A program made the translations under genes and the position numbers. Shown piece by piece: positions 6,801 through 15,132 of a stretch of DNA of 33,307 nt. This DNA is from Aeromonas media (lineage in GTDB: Bacteria; Pseudomonadota; Gammaproteobacteria; Enterobacterales; Aeromonadaceae). The stretch's first letter is position 1. Every line of letters begins with the position of its first letter. The DNA lies in NCBI RefSeq assembly GCF_000819985.1, contig NZ_CDBZ01000084.1:378-33684 (forward strand), read 5' to 3'. Below the pieces are notes generated by a model, which worked only from the letters and a program-made list of their open reading frames with translations, was not told where the DNA came from and did no database searches.

Positions 6801-8039
6801 ATGACAGGAATCAAGATCTCGGTCGATCGGCTGCAAGTCGGCAATTACGTCTCCCTGCCACTGGGATGGCGTGAGCACCCCTTCCTGTTTTCCAGCTTCA
6901 AACTCAAGAGTGAAGAGGAGATAGAGCTGATCCGCCGGCTCGGTCTCAAGCTGGTGACCATCATCCCCGACAAGAGCGACGCCCCCCCCAAGCCCCTCGA
7001 TCAGGTGCAGCCCGCACCGGATGGTGCTGACGATCTGGTCGGGCGCCAGCAGGAGATGCAGCAGGAGAAGACCAGGCGCATCGAGCAGTTGCAGCGCTAT
7101 CGCCGGGATCTGCAGCAGTGCGAGAAGCATTTCCAGCAGTCCCTGGCCCAGGTGCGCAACCTGATGGGCAAGATCCAGTCCCGCCCCCTCAACGCCATCA
7201 ATGAGGCCCAGGAGCTGATCAACGCCATGACGGAGCAGTTGCTGTCGGTGGACGAGATGGTGCTGCACCTGGTCTCCGACAGCGCGGACGGCAACAACCT
7301 CCAGTTCCACTCCCTCAACGTCAGCGTGCTCAGCATGCTGCTGGCCAGAGAATGCAAGTTGCCGGCCGAGGCTATCCGTCAGGTCGGCATGGGAGCCCTG
7401 TTCCACGACATCGGCAAGCTGAAGATCCCGAGCCAGATCCTGCGCAAGACAGGCCCTCTGACCAAACCCGAGCAGAACCTGATGGCCCAGCATCCGCGCT
7501 ACGGCCTGGAGTTGCTGAGCCTGACCAGTGGCTTCCCCGAGCCGGCGAAGCGCATAGTGCAGTACCATCACGAGTACCTTGACGGCAGCGGGCCACAGGG
7601 GCTCAGGGGGGATCAGCTCGACCCGCTGACCCAGATAGTGTCCCTCATCAACGAGTACGACAACCTCTGCCACCTGCAGGCCAAGGTGCCCTATTCCGCC
7701 CTCGGCAACCTCTACAAGCAGCGCAAGGGCCAGTTCAACGCCGACCACCTCGGCATGCTGATCCGGCTGATGGGCATCTACCCGCCCGGCAGCGTGGTGC
7801 AGCTCTCCAACGGCCAGGTCGGGCTTGTGATGTCGGTCAACGCCTCCCGCCTGCTCTACCCCGCTGTGCTGGTGTACGACCCCCGCATCCCGCGCCAGGA
7901 GGCGGCCATCATAGATCTCGAGCAGGCCGAGCTGACCATTGCCAAGGTGATCCACCCCAAGCGACTGCCGCCGGCGGTGTTCGAGTACCTCAACCCGCGC
8001 ACCCGGATCAGCTACTACTTCGAGCACAACAAACCCTGA
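6801..8039 (+). CDS. DUF3391 / HD-GYP domain protein with altered signature
   Basis: The 412-residue protein begins with a DUF3391 region (IKISVDRLQVGNYVSLPLGWREHPFLFSSFKL), has a helical, probably coiled-coil linker (about residues 80-135), and then an HD-GYP domain with FHDIGKLKIP at residues 201-210. HD-GYP proteins usually hydrolyse cyclic di-GMP with a di- or tri-iron centre. Here HHE at 256-258 is followed by DGSGPQGL in place of DGSGYPxGL, and the later metal-ligand segment reads LINEYDN where the family usually has a DxxD pair. Activity may be lowered or lost. The ATG at 6801 lacks a good ribosome site; a GTG at 6789 is an alternative. It is followed after 27 bases by the CinA-like gene. 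Confidence 0.85.
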   Translation: MTGIKISVDRLQVGNYVSLPLGWREHPFLFSSFKLKSEEEIELIRRLGLKLVTIIPDKSDAPPKPLDQVQPAPDGADDLVGRQQEMQQEKTRRIEQLQRYRRDLQQCEKHFQQSLAQVRNLMGKIQSRPLNAINEAQELINAMTEQLLSVDEMVLHLVSDSADGNNLQFHSLNVSVLSMLLARECKLPAEAIRQVGMGALFHDIGKLKIPSQILRKTGPLTKPEQNLMAQHPRYGLELLSLTSGFPEPAKRIVQYHHEYLDGSGPQGLRGDQLDPLTQIVSLINEYDNLCHLQAKVPYSALGNLYKQRKGQFNADHLGMLIRLMGIYPPGSVVQLSNGQVGLVMSVNASRLLYPAVLVYDPRIPRQEAAIIDLEQAELTIAKVIHPKRLPPAVFEYLNPRTRISYYFEHNKP

Positions 8040-8066
8040 TCGGGGTTCACCACCCAAGGAGCCTGC

Positions 8067-9230
8067 ATGCGTATCGAGATCATCAGCACGGGGGACGAGA
8101 TAGTGACCGGCTTGGTGGTGGACACCAACGCCGCCTGGCTCAGCGCCCTGCTGCTGGAGCAAGGCTGGCAGGTGCGCCGCCGCCTGACCGTGGGGGACAA
8201 CCTCGCCGATCTGAAGGCCGCCTTGCAGGAGAGTGCCAGCCGGGCCGAGGTGGTGCTGGTGTGCGGGGGGCTCGGCCCCACCGCGGATGATCTCACCGCC
8301 CAGGCGGCGGCCGAGGCCTTTGGCCAGCCCCTGACCCTGTTCCCCGACTGGCTCGCCACCATGGCCGAGCGCTACGCCAGCCGGGGCCGCACCATGGCCC
8401 AGAGCAATACCAAGCAGGCCTGGCTGCCCCGGGACTGCGAGATCCTCGACAACCCGGTGGGCACCGCCTGCGGCTTCGTAGTCAGCCACCCGGCCAGTCA
8501 CGGCCAGAGCCGGCTCTTCTTCACCCCGGGCGTGCCGTTCGAGTTCAAGCAGATGGTGCGCGAGCAGATATTGCCCCGCCTCAAGGCGCTGGCGGGGGAA
8601 GAGACTGACACCGAGCTGCGCCGCTTCTATACCTTCGGCATCTCGGAATCCGCCCTCTCGGACAAGCTGGATGCAGCGCCCTGGCCTGCGGGCATCGAGC
8701 TCGGCTACCGCTCCTCCATGCCCCTCATCGAGCTGAAACTCATCGGCCACAGGGCCAGCGCCGCCGACATGGATGCTGCCGAGGAACGCCTGCTCGGGAA
8801 GATAGCCCCCTGGCTGGTAGGGCGGGGCAACGAGGAGCCGGCGCAGCAGATCTTGGCCCTGCTGGGGGAGCGGCCGCTGTGCCTGCAGGAAGGGGAGAGT
8901 CGGGGTGCCCTGCTGGCCATGTGCCACCCGCATCCGGGGCTGGAGGCCAGCTTCAGCCATAGCCTCCCCTGCGAGCTCGACCATCTGACATGCAGCGGAC
9001 GGGAGCCCAGCCTGACCATAGGCAGTGCGGGCCCCGACGGCGTGCCACTGCTGCTGTGCGCAGACGGGCAGCAAATCGGCCAGCGGGTGAAGCTAAATCA
9101 CCCGGATCCCGAGAGCGCCCGCCGGATCCTCGCCTTCGCCGCCCTCGACATGCTGCGCCGCCACCTGCAGGGGCTGCCGGTGCTCGCCGACTACCTCACC
9201 CTGACCAGAACGGCCAGCCGCATCGACTGA
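8067..9230 (+). CDS. CinA/YfaY-like protein (nicotinamide mononucleotide deamidase-related)
   Basis: The 387-residue protein opens with the MoaB/MogA-like domain of the CinA family (MRIEIISTGDEIVTGLVVDTNAAWLS and VVLVCGGLGPTADDLTAQA, about residues 1-170). The rest is a poorly conserved C-terminal part lacking the usual PncC amidohydrolase motifs that I would expect, much like E. coli YfaY. CinA N-terminal domains have ADP-ribose pyrophosphatase activity in some species, and the C-terminal domain deamidates NMN in others; neither can be assigned here. AAGGAG six bases before the ATG gives strong translation. The short gap after the HD-GYP gene implies a shared transcript. It converges on the YdjM-like gene with 7 bases between stops. 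Confidence 0.85.
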   Translation: MRIEIISTGDEIVTGLVVDTNAAWLSALLLEQGWQVRRRLTVGDNLADLKAALQESASRAEVVLVCGGLGPTADDLTAQAAAEAFGQPLTLFPDWLATMAERYASRGRTMAQSNTKQAWLPRDCEILDNPVGTACGFVVSHPASHGQSRLFFTPGVPFEFKQMVREQILPRLKALAGEETDTELRRFYTFGISESALSDKLDAAPWPAGIELGYRSSMPLIELKLIGHRASAADMDAAEERLLGKIAPWLVGRGNEEPAQQILALLGERPLCLQEGESRGALLAMCHPHPGLEASFSHSLPCELDHLTCSGREPSLTIGSAGPDGVPLLLCADGQQIGQRVKLNHPDPESARRILAFAALDMLRRHLQGLPVLADYLTLTRTASRID

Positions 9231-9237
9231 TACCGGG

Positions 9238-9753
9238 CTAGAAGGCGCCTAAGCCCCCATTCCCATGCACCCAGTACCCGGCAAGCGCCAGGGTCAGCAG
9301 GCAGAAGGCCTTCTCATAGCCCCCGCCGCTCTTGAGGGGCAGGCCGGGCAGCCGAAAGCGCCGTCGCCAGGGCCAGAGCAGGGGAATGCCCATGGGGGTG
9401 AGCCAGTCCCCGAGCAAGTGGCTGAGGTAGCCGACGATGAGCGCGTCCTTCATCACGCCGGACAGCGGGCCGGATACCTGAAACTGCGCCAGCCCCCATA
9501 TCCCCAGACCCACCGCCAGCAGGCTGTGGGTGAAGCCACGATGGCCGAACAGGCGGGAGAGGGGCCCCGAGATCCAGGGCAGCTGCCGACCGAGCAGGGA
9601 CTGGGGGTGATCGAGGTCTGGCAGCAGCGCGCTGGCCAGGGCCATGGGCACTATGTGCCACAGGCTGCCTTCGGCCAGAGCCGGAGTGAGTTCGACCTTG
9701 TGGGCAAGCAGGGCGCAGGTGACGGAAAACAGCAGGTGGCCTTGGGCGGTCAT
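9238..9753 (-). CDS. ydjM: YdjM-like inner-membrane protein, metal-dependent hydrolase family
   Basis: This 171-residue membrane protein matches the YdjM/DUF457 family. It has the family motifs LLPDLDHPQS (about residues 44-53), RLFGHRGFTHSLLA (about 67-80) and VGYLSHLLGDWLTP (about 107-120), whose His and Asp residues are thought to bind metal. The family start MTAEGHLLFSIACA in E. coli corresponds to MTAQGHLLFSVTCA here, so the ATG at 9753 was chosen over upstream in-frame codons. E. coli ydjM belongs to the LexA regulon, but I saw no SOS box CTGT-N8-ACAG just upstream here. The enzyme activity of the family is unproven. Confidence 0.85.
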   Translation of the reverse strand: MTAQGHLLFSVTCALLAHKVELTPALAEGSLWHIVPMALASALLPDLDHPQSLLGRQLPWISGPLSRLFGHRGFTHSLLAVGLGIWGLAQFQVSGPLSGVMKDALIVGYLSHLLGDWLTPMGIPLLWPWRRRFRLPGLPLKSGGGYEKAFCLLTLALAGYWVHGNGGLGAF

Positions 9754-10157
9754 GGGGCTCGTTCGGTTGGACAAGAGGGCAGTATGATCGGTAGCGACCC
9801 GCATCAGCGCCTCGGGGCGGCGGCAGATTAAAATCCCTTGAACCGCCTCTGGCAAGGTGAATCGTATCGCCACCCTGAACCTGACACCCATCTGGGTCCG
9901 CTTTCGGTGAAATAGTCAGCAGATACCGCCAAACACACCTCACTTGACACCAAACAAGTCATCACGGCACCGTCACCCGCCGTCAGACACAATTTCCCCA
10001 ACCCGGCTCACCCATTTGCACTCGGCTCGTTGACCCGGAAGAAGAAATGCCAGAATACTGCGGTTCTGGGCCGCCCTGATGACATTGGCTTTTGGCAAGG
10101 ATCCCGCCCCCGGCCACAGGGAGGTTGGCCGGATCGGGACAACGAAGGAGGATCCCG
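9754..10157. other. Divergent intergenic region, YdjM-like gene / fapA
   Basis: This roughly 400-bp stretch separates two divergent genes and holds no open frame that looks coding. A weak promoter candidate toward fapA is TTGACC at 10030-10035 with GAATAC at 10053-10058 (17-bp spacer). AAGGAGG at 10145-10151 is the fapA ribosome site. No RNA gene or terminator was recognised. Confidence 0.4.
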
Positions 10158-11822
10158 GTGTTAAGCAAAGAGTGGTTTCAGCTGTCGGCAGACATGACCT
10201 ATGTCTGTCTGCGCATTGCCCCGGGTCTCACCGATCCCGTTCAGGAGCACCATGTCCTGGCCCTGTTGCGGCTCTCCAACTGCCGACGCTATCAACCCCT
10301 CGGCGAGGGGATCCGGCAGGCCGTCACCCTGCTCAACACCCTGCTGACCCAGCCTGATGCCCCCTCTCACCCGCCCGTGCCCATCGCCCAGCGGCAGGAT
10401 GCCCGACTGCTGATCCTGATCGACAAGGATCAGATGAGCGCCAGCGCCCAGATCACCGCTGACTGGGGCGGCAGTTCCCTCACCCTGGCGCAGTTGCAGG
10501 AGGCCGTGGCGGCGAGTCCGGTCAAGCAGGGAGTGAGCGAGCGGCTGCTCGCCGCCGCCATCAAGGCCGCCAGCGAGGCCGCCCCCGGCACCCGGCTCAA
10601 CCCCGTCATCGCCCTGGGCAAGGCGGCCAGACACGGCCTGGATACCCGCCTGGAGCGACTGGTGGAGACCGCAGCCGAGCGGATCCTGAAACCCCAGGAA
10701 CTGGACCATGGCAGGGTAGACATGCGCGATCTCGGCACCCTGCTCACCGTCAAGGCAGGCGCCCCCCTGATGCAGCGCCACCCGGCCACCCAGGGCATAG
10801 ATGGCTTCACCGTGACGGGCCAGGTGCTGGCGGCCCGCTCCGGCAAGGAGAGCGCCATGACGGCAGGAGAAGGCACCTGCTTCTCCCTCGAAGATCCGGA
10901 CCTGCTGCTGGCGACCCGCGCCGGGCTACCGTGCCAGGAGCGGGCCGGCATGAGGGTGGACGAGGTGCTGAGCGTCAAGCAGGTCGATATCCGCCACGGT
11001 CACGTCGAGTTCGAGGGCTCCCTGCTGGTGACCGGTGATGTCATGCCCGGCATGCGGATCAAGACCAGTGGCGATGTGGTGATAGGGGGCTTCGTCGAAG
11101 GGGGCTATATCGAATCCGGCGGCACCATCACGGTGCGCAACGGCATCATAGGGCGCAAGCTGGAGGGGGACGAATACCTCTGCCACCTCTGCGCCGGGGG
11201 CGAGATCCACGCCAGCTATGCCCAGTACGCCAGGCTGGAAGCAGACGGCGACATCCATATCCAGAGCCAGCTCAGCCACAGCTATTGCCGCAGCGGCCAG
11301 GATCTCAAGGTCGGGGACAGCGCCATGCGCAAGGGCCACCTCATCGGCGGCATCAACATCGCCAACCGCCTGATCATGGCCCCCGTGCTCGGGGCCTCGG
11401 CGGCGAACCGGACCCGGTTGCAGATCCTCGGCGGCTACTTCAGCCACAAGGAGCAGGAGCAGGCCCTGCGTCAACGCAAGCAGGCCTGCCGGGAGCAGCT
11501 CGACAAGCTGCAGGATCTCATCCTGCGGTTGCTGCAACAACCCAGCGACAAGCGCAATCCCGAGACTCTGAAGAAGATCAAGGCGATCCGCACCCATCAG
11601 CTGGACGAGAGCAAGTCCCTTGACGAGCAACTGGCCGAGGCACAGCACGCGCTGCAGGCCCTGATGGCCAGCATGGACATCATCGCCACCCAGCGCCTCT
11701 TCCCAGGCGTCGAGGTGGAGATGGCGCACTACCACAGTCGGGTCGATATAGAGCACGGCCCCATCCACTTCGCCATCCGGGACGAGCAGTTGCAGCTGAC
11801 CCCTTACGAGGGCCAACGCTGA
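10158..11822 (+). CDS. fapA: FapA / DUF342 family protein
   Basis: The 554-residue protein belongs to the DUF342/FapA family. After an N-terminal domain of about 240 residues comes a right-handed beta-helix rich in glycine and valine (VEFEGSLLVTGDVMPGMRIKTSGDVVIGGFVEGGYIESGGTITVRNGIIG, in the middle third). A coiled coil follows (EQEQALRQRKQACREQLDKLQDLILRLLQQ), then a short C-terminal segment. The GTG at 10158 was chosen because a perfect AAGGAGG lies six bases upstream; the ATG at 10092 lies before that site. FapA in Vibrio is linked to polar flagellum assembly and to the phosphotransferase protein EIIA-Glc. Here it is far from any flagellar genes, so its role stays open. Confidence 0.85.
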   Translation: MLSKEWFQLSADMTYVCLRIAPGLTDPVQEHHVLALLRLSNCRRYQPLGEGIRQAVTLLNTLLTQPDAPSHPPVPIAQRQDARLLILIDKDQMSASAQITADWGGSSLTLAQLQEAVAASPVKQGVSERLLAAAIKAASEAAPGTRLNPVIALGKAARHGLDTRLERLVETAAERILKPQELDHGRVDMRDLGTLLTVKAGAPLMQRHPATQGIDGFTVTGQVLAARSGKESAMTAGEGTCFSLEDPDLLLATRAGLPCQERAGMRVDEVLSVKQVDIRHGHVEFEGSLLVTGDVMPGMRIKTSGDVVIGGFVEGGYIESGGTITVRNGIIGRKLEGDEYLCHLCAGGEIHASYAQYARLEADGDIHIQSQLSHSYCRSGQDLKVGDSAMRKGHLIGGINIANRLIMAPVLGASAANRTRLQILGGYFSHKEQEQALRQRKQACREQLDKLQDLILRLLQQPSDKRNPETLKKIKAIRTHQLDESKSLDEQLAEAQHALQALMASMDIIATQRLFPGVEVEMAHYHSRVDIEHGPIHFAIRDEQLQLTPYEGQR

Positions 11823-11936
11823 TGGCCGCCACTCTCCCCTTCGGCGATGGTGGCGTGATCCCGGCGGCGATTTTCGCTACACTCGGCCTCCCCTTGGCCC
11901 CATAGGGCGGGCCGGCCAGACTCAGGTAGTGAGAAG

Positions 11937-12746
11937 ATGTACAAGCTGATCGCATTGGATATGGATGGCACCCTGCTGAACCCGCACGGTCAAATAACCC
12001 CCCGCACCCATGCCGCCATCGCGGCCGCCCGCACCCAAGGCGTCACCGTGGTACTGACCTCGGGCCGCCCGCTGGAGGGCATGACGACCTATCTGGCCGA
12101 ACTCGGCCTCACCGGTCAGGATGACTACGTCATCTGCTACAACGGTGCCCTGGTGCAACAGGTCGCGGATCAACGCATCCTGCGCAGCCAGCTGCTGACC
12201 GGCAGCGATGCCAGCGCCATCGCCCATCTGGCCTTTGAGCTTGGGGTCAACGTCCACGGCTTCTCCGTCCGCCAGGGCCTCATCAGCCCCAGAGTCAGCA
12301 CCTACACCGAGCACGAGTCCCGACTGATCAAGATGCCGATCAACCTGGTGGACTTCGCCACCCTGCCCGCCGACGAGCAGATCATGAAGGTGATGATGAT
12401 AGACCCCGAGCCCCAGCTCTCCCGCGCCATCGCCCAGCTGCCCGCAGAGCTCTATGAACGCTACACAGTGGTGCGCAGCTCCCCCTACTTCCTCGAGTTC
12501 ATGAACAAGCGAAGCAACAAGGGCACCGGCGTGGCCGCCCTGGCCGAGCACCTGGGCCTGGACGCCACCCAGGTCATCGCGGTGGGTGATGCGGGCAACG
12601 ACCGCCACATGATCGAATATGCCGGACTCGGGGTCGCCATGGGCAACGCCACCGACGAGATCAAGGCGCTGGCGCAGCACACCACGGCTCGCAATGACGA
12701 GGACGGCGTGGCCAGGGTGATTGAGCAGTTCATCCTCAATGCCTGA
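11937..12746 (+). CDS. yidA: HAD-IIB sugar phosphatase YidA
   Basis: The 269-residue protein matches YidA of E. coli (270 residues) along its length. HAD motif I is LIALDMDGTLL with the nucleophile Asp8 and acid/base Asp10; motif II includes VVLTSGRP; the lysine motif lies near NKGTGVAALAEHLGL; and the last motif is AVGDAGNDRHMIEYAGLGVAMGNA. The central cap is of the Cof (C2B) type. YidA dephosphorylates a range of sugar phosphates in the cytoplasm. The gene follows fapA by 114 bp with a possible TACACT -10 at 11873-11883, so it may have its own promoter. A GC-rich hairpin follows the stop. Confidence 0.92.
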   Translation: MYKLIALDMDGTLLNPHGQITPRTHAAIAAARTQGVTVVLTSGRPLEGMTTYLAELGLTGQDDYVICYNGALVQQVADQRILRSQLLTGSDASAIAHLAFELGVNVHGFSVRQGLISPRVSTYTEHESRLIKMPINLVDFATLPADEQIMKVMMIDPEPQLSRAIAQLPAELYERYTVVRSSPYFLEFMNKRSNKGTGVAALAEHLGLDATQVIAVGDAGNDRHMIEYAGLGVAMGNATDEIKALAQHTTARNDEDGVARVIEQFILNA

Positions 12747-12754
12747 ATCGACGA

Positions 12755-12775
12755 GGGGCCTGCGGGCCCCTTCTG
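12755..12775 (+). terminator. Probable terminator after yidA
   Basis: GGGGCC (12755-12760) pairs with GGCCCC (12765-12770) around a TGCG loop, followed by TTCT. The stem is strong but the T-run is poor, so termination may be partial. Confidence 0.5.
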
Positions 12776-13111
12776 CTATCCGGCCATCAGGGTCGAATGT
12801 TTAATATATCCACCACACCTTTCTCCCAGAAGCCCACCAACTGCGGCTAAAGCCCCTTATAAAGGGACTCAAGCTGGCTTTCCCATCATCAAAATTAACA
12901 TTGCGGCATCATTTCGTTTGACATATTGAACGGCCTTGGCAGACTGGGATCGGGATCCAGGCTGTCATCGCCCAGGCTGACCGACGATTCTGGCACTGCA
13001 GCATGACCCTGATCCCATGACCATGCCTTGAGGCATGCCCTTGCGAGCGTGAGGCGGCAAGGGCCTTCCCAAGGCGCAGGATGAGACCGCCAAGGATAGC
13101 CAAGGTGACCT
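12771..13111. other. Long leader region of the PuuD-like gene with inverted repeats
   Basis: This stretch has no coding frame I trust. It holds an imperfect palindrome at 12851-12869 (AGCCCCTT with AAGGGACT, 7 of 8 paired), a short hairpin at 13023-13036 (ATGCCT-TG-AGGCAT) and an inverted repeat GCCCTTGC (13037-13044) with GCAAGGGC (13057-13064). The last two abut and could form a structured 5' leader. The A+T-rich part at 12795-12910 probably carries the promoter, but I could not place it. Confidence 0.35.
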
Positions 13112-13882
13112 ATGCCCAACCCCAGTTCCCATTCCAAACCCGTCGTGCTGATGACCATGGGGGCCCAGGCCCGCAGCGGCCATGCCTACCAGGTCATGAC
13201 CCACAAATACATCACCCCCCTGGTGGAGATCAGCGGCTGCGTGCCCCTGCTGGTGCCGACCTGCTGCGGGACAGCTGATCTGGAGCAGTATCTGGATCTC
13301 GCCGATGGGGTCTACCTGAGCGGGGCCGGATCCAACATAGATCCCGCCCTCTACGGCCAGGAGAACCTGACCCCGGAGAAGGCCCAGGACAGAGACAGGG
13401 ATCTGTTCGACATAGCTCTGGTGCGCGCCGCCATCGATCGGGGACTGCCCCTGCTCGGCATCTGCCGCGGCATGCAGGAGATCAACGTGGCGCTCGGCGG
13501 GGACATTCATCAGAAGGTCTATTGCGAGCCCGGCTATGCGGATCACCGGGAGGATGCGGACGATCCGGTAGAAGAGCAATATGGCCACAGCCACCAGGTG
13601 AGCCTGGTGCCCGGCAGCTGGTTTGCCGACCTGATGGGGGAGGCGCAGATCCCGGTCAACTCCCTGCACGGCCAGGGGATCAAGCGGCTTGGCGAGGGGC
13701 TGGCGCCGCTGGCCCATGCCGAGGATGGCTTGATAGAGGCCATTCATGCCCCCGGATTGCCCCAGTTCACCCTGGCGGTGCAGTGGCACCCGGAGTGGAA
13801 GGCGAAAGAGAACCCCCACTCCATCAAGCTGTTTCGCGCCTTCGGCGACGCCTGTCGCCAATATCGGCAGCGGGCGGGCTAG
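13112..13882 (+). CDS. Class I glutamine amidotransferase-like hydrolase (PuuD family)
   Basis: The 256-residue protein has the gamma-glutamyl-GABA hydrolase fold: LADGVYLSGAGSNIDPALYG (about residues 63-82), the nucleophile elbow GICRGMQEINVALGG with Cys118, and QWHPEW with His226 and Glu228 completing the triad. The NSLHGQGI segment is also typical. PuuD releases GABA from gamma-glutamyl-GABA in putrescine breakdown, but no other puu genes are here, so the substrate could be another gamma-glutamyl compound. The ATG follows a moderate site (AAGG). Its TAG stop shares the palindrome CTAG with the stop of the convergent lipoprotein gene. Confidence 0.85.
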   Translation: MPNPSSHSKPVVLMTMGAQARSGHAYQVMTHKYITPLVEISGCVPLLVPTCCGTADLEQYLDLADGVYLSGAGSNIDPALYGQENLTPEKAQDRDRDLFDIALVRAAIDRGLPLLGICRGMQEINVALGGDIHQKVYCEPGYADHREDADDPVEEQYGHSHQVSLVPGSWFADLMGEAQIPVNSLHGQGIKRLGEGLAPLAHAEDGLIEAIHAPGLPQFTLAVQWHPEWKAKENPHSIKLFRAFGDACRQYRQRAG

Positions 13883-14283
13883 TCGCCGAACCCCTTGCCT
13901 TTCAACTTGGGCAGGGCCCCGCGATCAGGGCGCAGGGTACGGCAGACATCCAGCCCCTTGAGGCCCCGCTGGACATGGTCAGGAGCCTGCCCGAGCACCA
14001 TGCCGTTGCCGCGATAGAGCCGGGCCTCTTCCAGCTCGAACAGCTCGCCGCCGATCAGCAGCTGTTCACGGCCATCAACCACCTTGCCCCGCTTCAGGGG
14101 CAGGGTCATGTCCACCAGTATCTCGCCAGTGGCGCACCCTTCACGCCAGCGAGCCTCATCCGAGAAAGGCGAAATGGCGATATCCCGCCAGGATCCATCC
14201 CGAAACTCCATCCGGTAGTGGTCGCGAAACAGATCGCAGCCCGCCAGCACCATGGGGATGGCCAACCAGATGACACTCTTCAT
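13879..14283 (-). CDS. Small lipoprotein of unknown function
   Basis: The 134-residue protein starting at 14283 has a lipoprotein signal peptide (MKSVIWLAIPMVLAGC) with lipobox LAGC, Cys16 being the likely acylated residue. The residue after Cys is Asp, the inner-membrane retention signal of the Lol system in enterobacteria, so it may stay in the inner membrane. The mature part is short and charged, with two further cysteines (in EGCATGE and DVCRTL) that could form a disulfide. I do not recognise the family. The earlier in-frame ATG at 14322 would put 13 charged residues ahead of the signal peptide and is less likely. The stop overlaps that of the convergent amidotransferase gene. Confidence 0.65.
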   Translation of the reverse strand: MKSVIWLAIPMVLAGCDLFRDHYRMEFRDGSWRDIAISPFSDEARWREGCATGEILVDMTLPLKRGKVVDGREQLLIGGELFELEEARLYRGNGMVLGQAPDHVQRGLKGLDVCRTLRPDRGALPKLKGKGFGD

Positions 14284-14375
14284 TCCACTCACGCCCTGCA
14301 CTCCCTTGTCAGTCCGCGCCAAGGATAAATAAATGACCTCGCCCGTGCACCTCTTTCTCTGCCGCTCGGGGTGGA

Positions 14376-15086
14376 TCAGAGCAGCAGCCCGTCCAGCTCG
14401 TCGAGGGTGGCGAGCTCCACATCCGGCAGCAACCGCAGCGACTGCCAGGGCAGCCGGCGCTCGTTGAGCCAGGCGGCTCGAAAGCCGTGCAGCCTAGCCC
14501 CCAGCACGTCCGTCTCGGGATGATCCCCCACGTGGAGGATCTGGCCGGAGGCGAGCCCGAGGGTCTGCTGCACCTGCACGAACATGTCCGGCGCCGGCTT
14601 CATCCTGGCCCCCGCCCCTGCCTTGCAGACCAGGGTGAAGTAGTCGCTCAGTCCGGCCTGTACCAGATCCAGGTTGCCGTTGGTGATGACCGCCAGAGGG
14701 TAGCGCTCCGCCAGTCTGGTCAGCAGCCGATGGGTCGATTCGCTCACCGCTATCTTCGAGCGTTCGGCCAGAAAACCGGCGAACACCCGCTGTGCCTCCT
14801 GCTCGGCCAGGGAGGCGGCCATGCCCCCCTGCACCATGGCCTCACGGATGCCGTGCTGGCGCGCCAGGCTGACATCCTGGCCCAGCTCGGGCCGGGCCAG
14901 CAGCAGGTTGCGCTTGAGCTCGAGCCAGCGCGGCTTGTCCAGCATGGCGGTGGCCAGGTATTCGCTGCGCAGGTGGCTCAGCATCCACTGCTCGGCCCGC
15001 GCGATGGCGGGGCCGTTATCATAGAGGGTGTCGTCGAGATCGAACGAGATAGCGGCCACCGGCTGCCAGCGACGGTAAAAATGCAT
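14376..15086 (-). CDS. yigB: HAD phosphatase YigB (FMN pathway phosphatase)
   Basis: The 236-residue HAD-IA protein has the motif I ISFDLDDTLYDNG with Asp16 and Asp18, the motif II AVITNGN, a lysine within ARMKPAPDMF, and the final acidic motif HVGDHPETDVLGA. E. coli YigB removes phosphate from 5-amino-6-(5-phosphoribitylamino)uracil in riboflavin synthesis and acts on other small phosphates. The position directly after xerC (46-bp gap) is the same as in E. coli, which supports the assignment. It is probably the last gene of the lptM-lysA-dapF-DUF484-xerC-yigB run. Confidence 0.92.
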   Translation of the reverse strand: MHFYRRWQPVAAISFDLDDTLYDNGPAIARAEQWMLSHLRSEYLATAMLDKPRWLELKRNLLLARPELGQDVSLARQHGIREAMVQGGMAASLAEQEAQRVFAGFLAERSKIAVSESTHRLLTRLAERYPLAVITNGNLDLVQAGLSDYFTLVCKAGAGARMKPAPDMFVQVQQTLGLASGQILHVGDHPETDVLGARLHGFRAAWLNERRLPWQSLRLLPDVELATLDELDGLLL

Positions 15087-15132
15087 GCATTCTCCTCTGC
15101 GTCATCAACAAGATCGCCTGGGCTCCCTGCTG

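Noticed and set aside
6747-9074. A 775-codon open frame on the minus strand, antisense to the HD-GYP and CinA-like genes
   Set aside because: It lies wholly opposite two well-supported genes, has no ribosome site or recognised domain, and its low-complexity Gly/Leu/Gln-rich composition is what GC-rich third positions produce on the opposite strand.
9944-9972. TTGACA at 9944-9949 as a promoter in the YdjM-like/fapA gap
   Set aside because: No -10-like hexamer lies at 16-18 bp, and it is over 200 bases from the fapA start.
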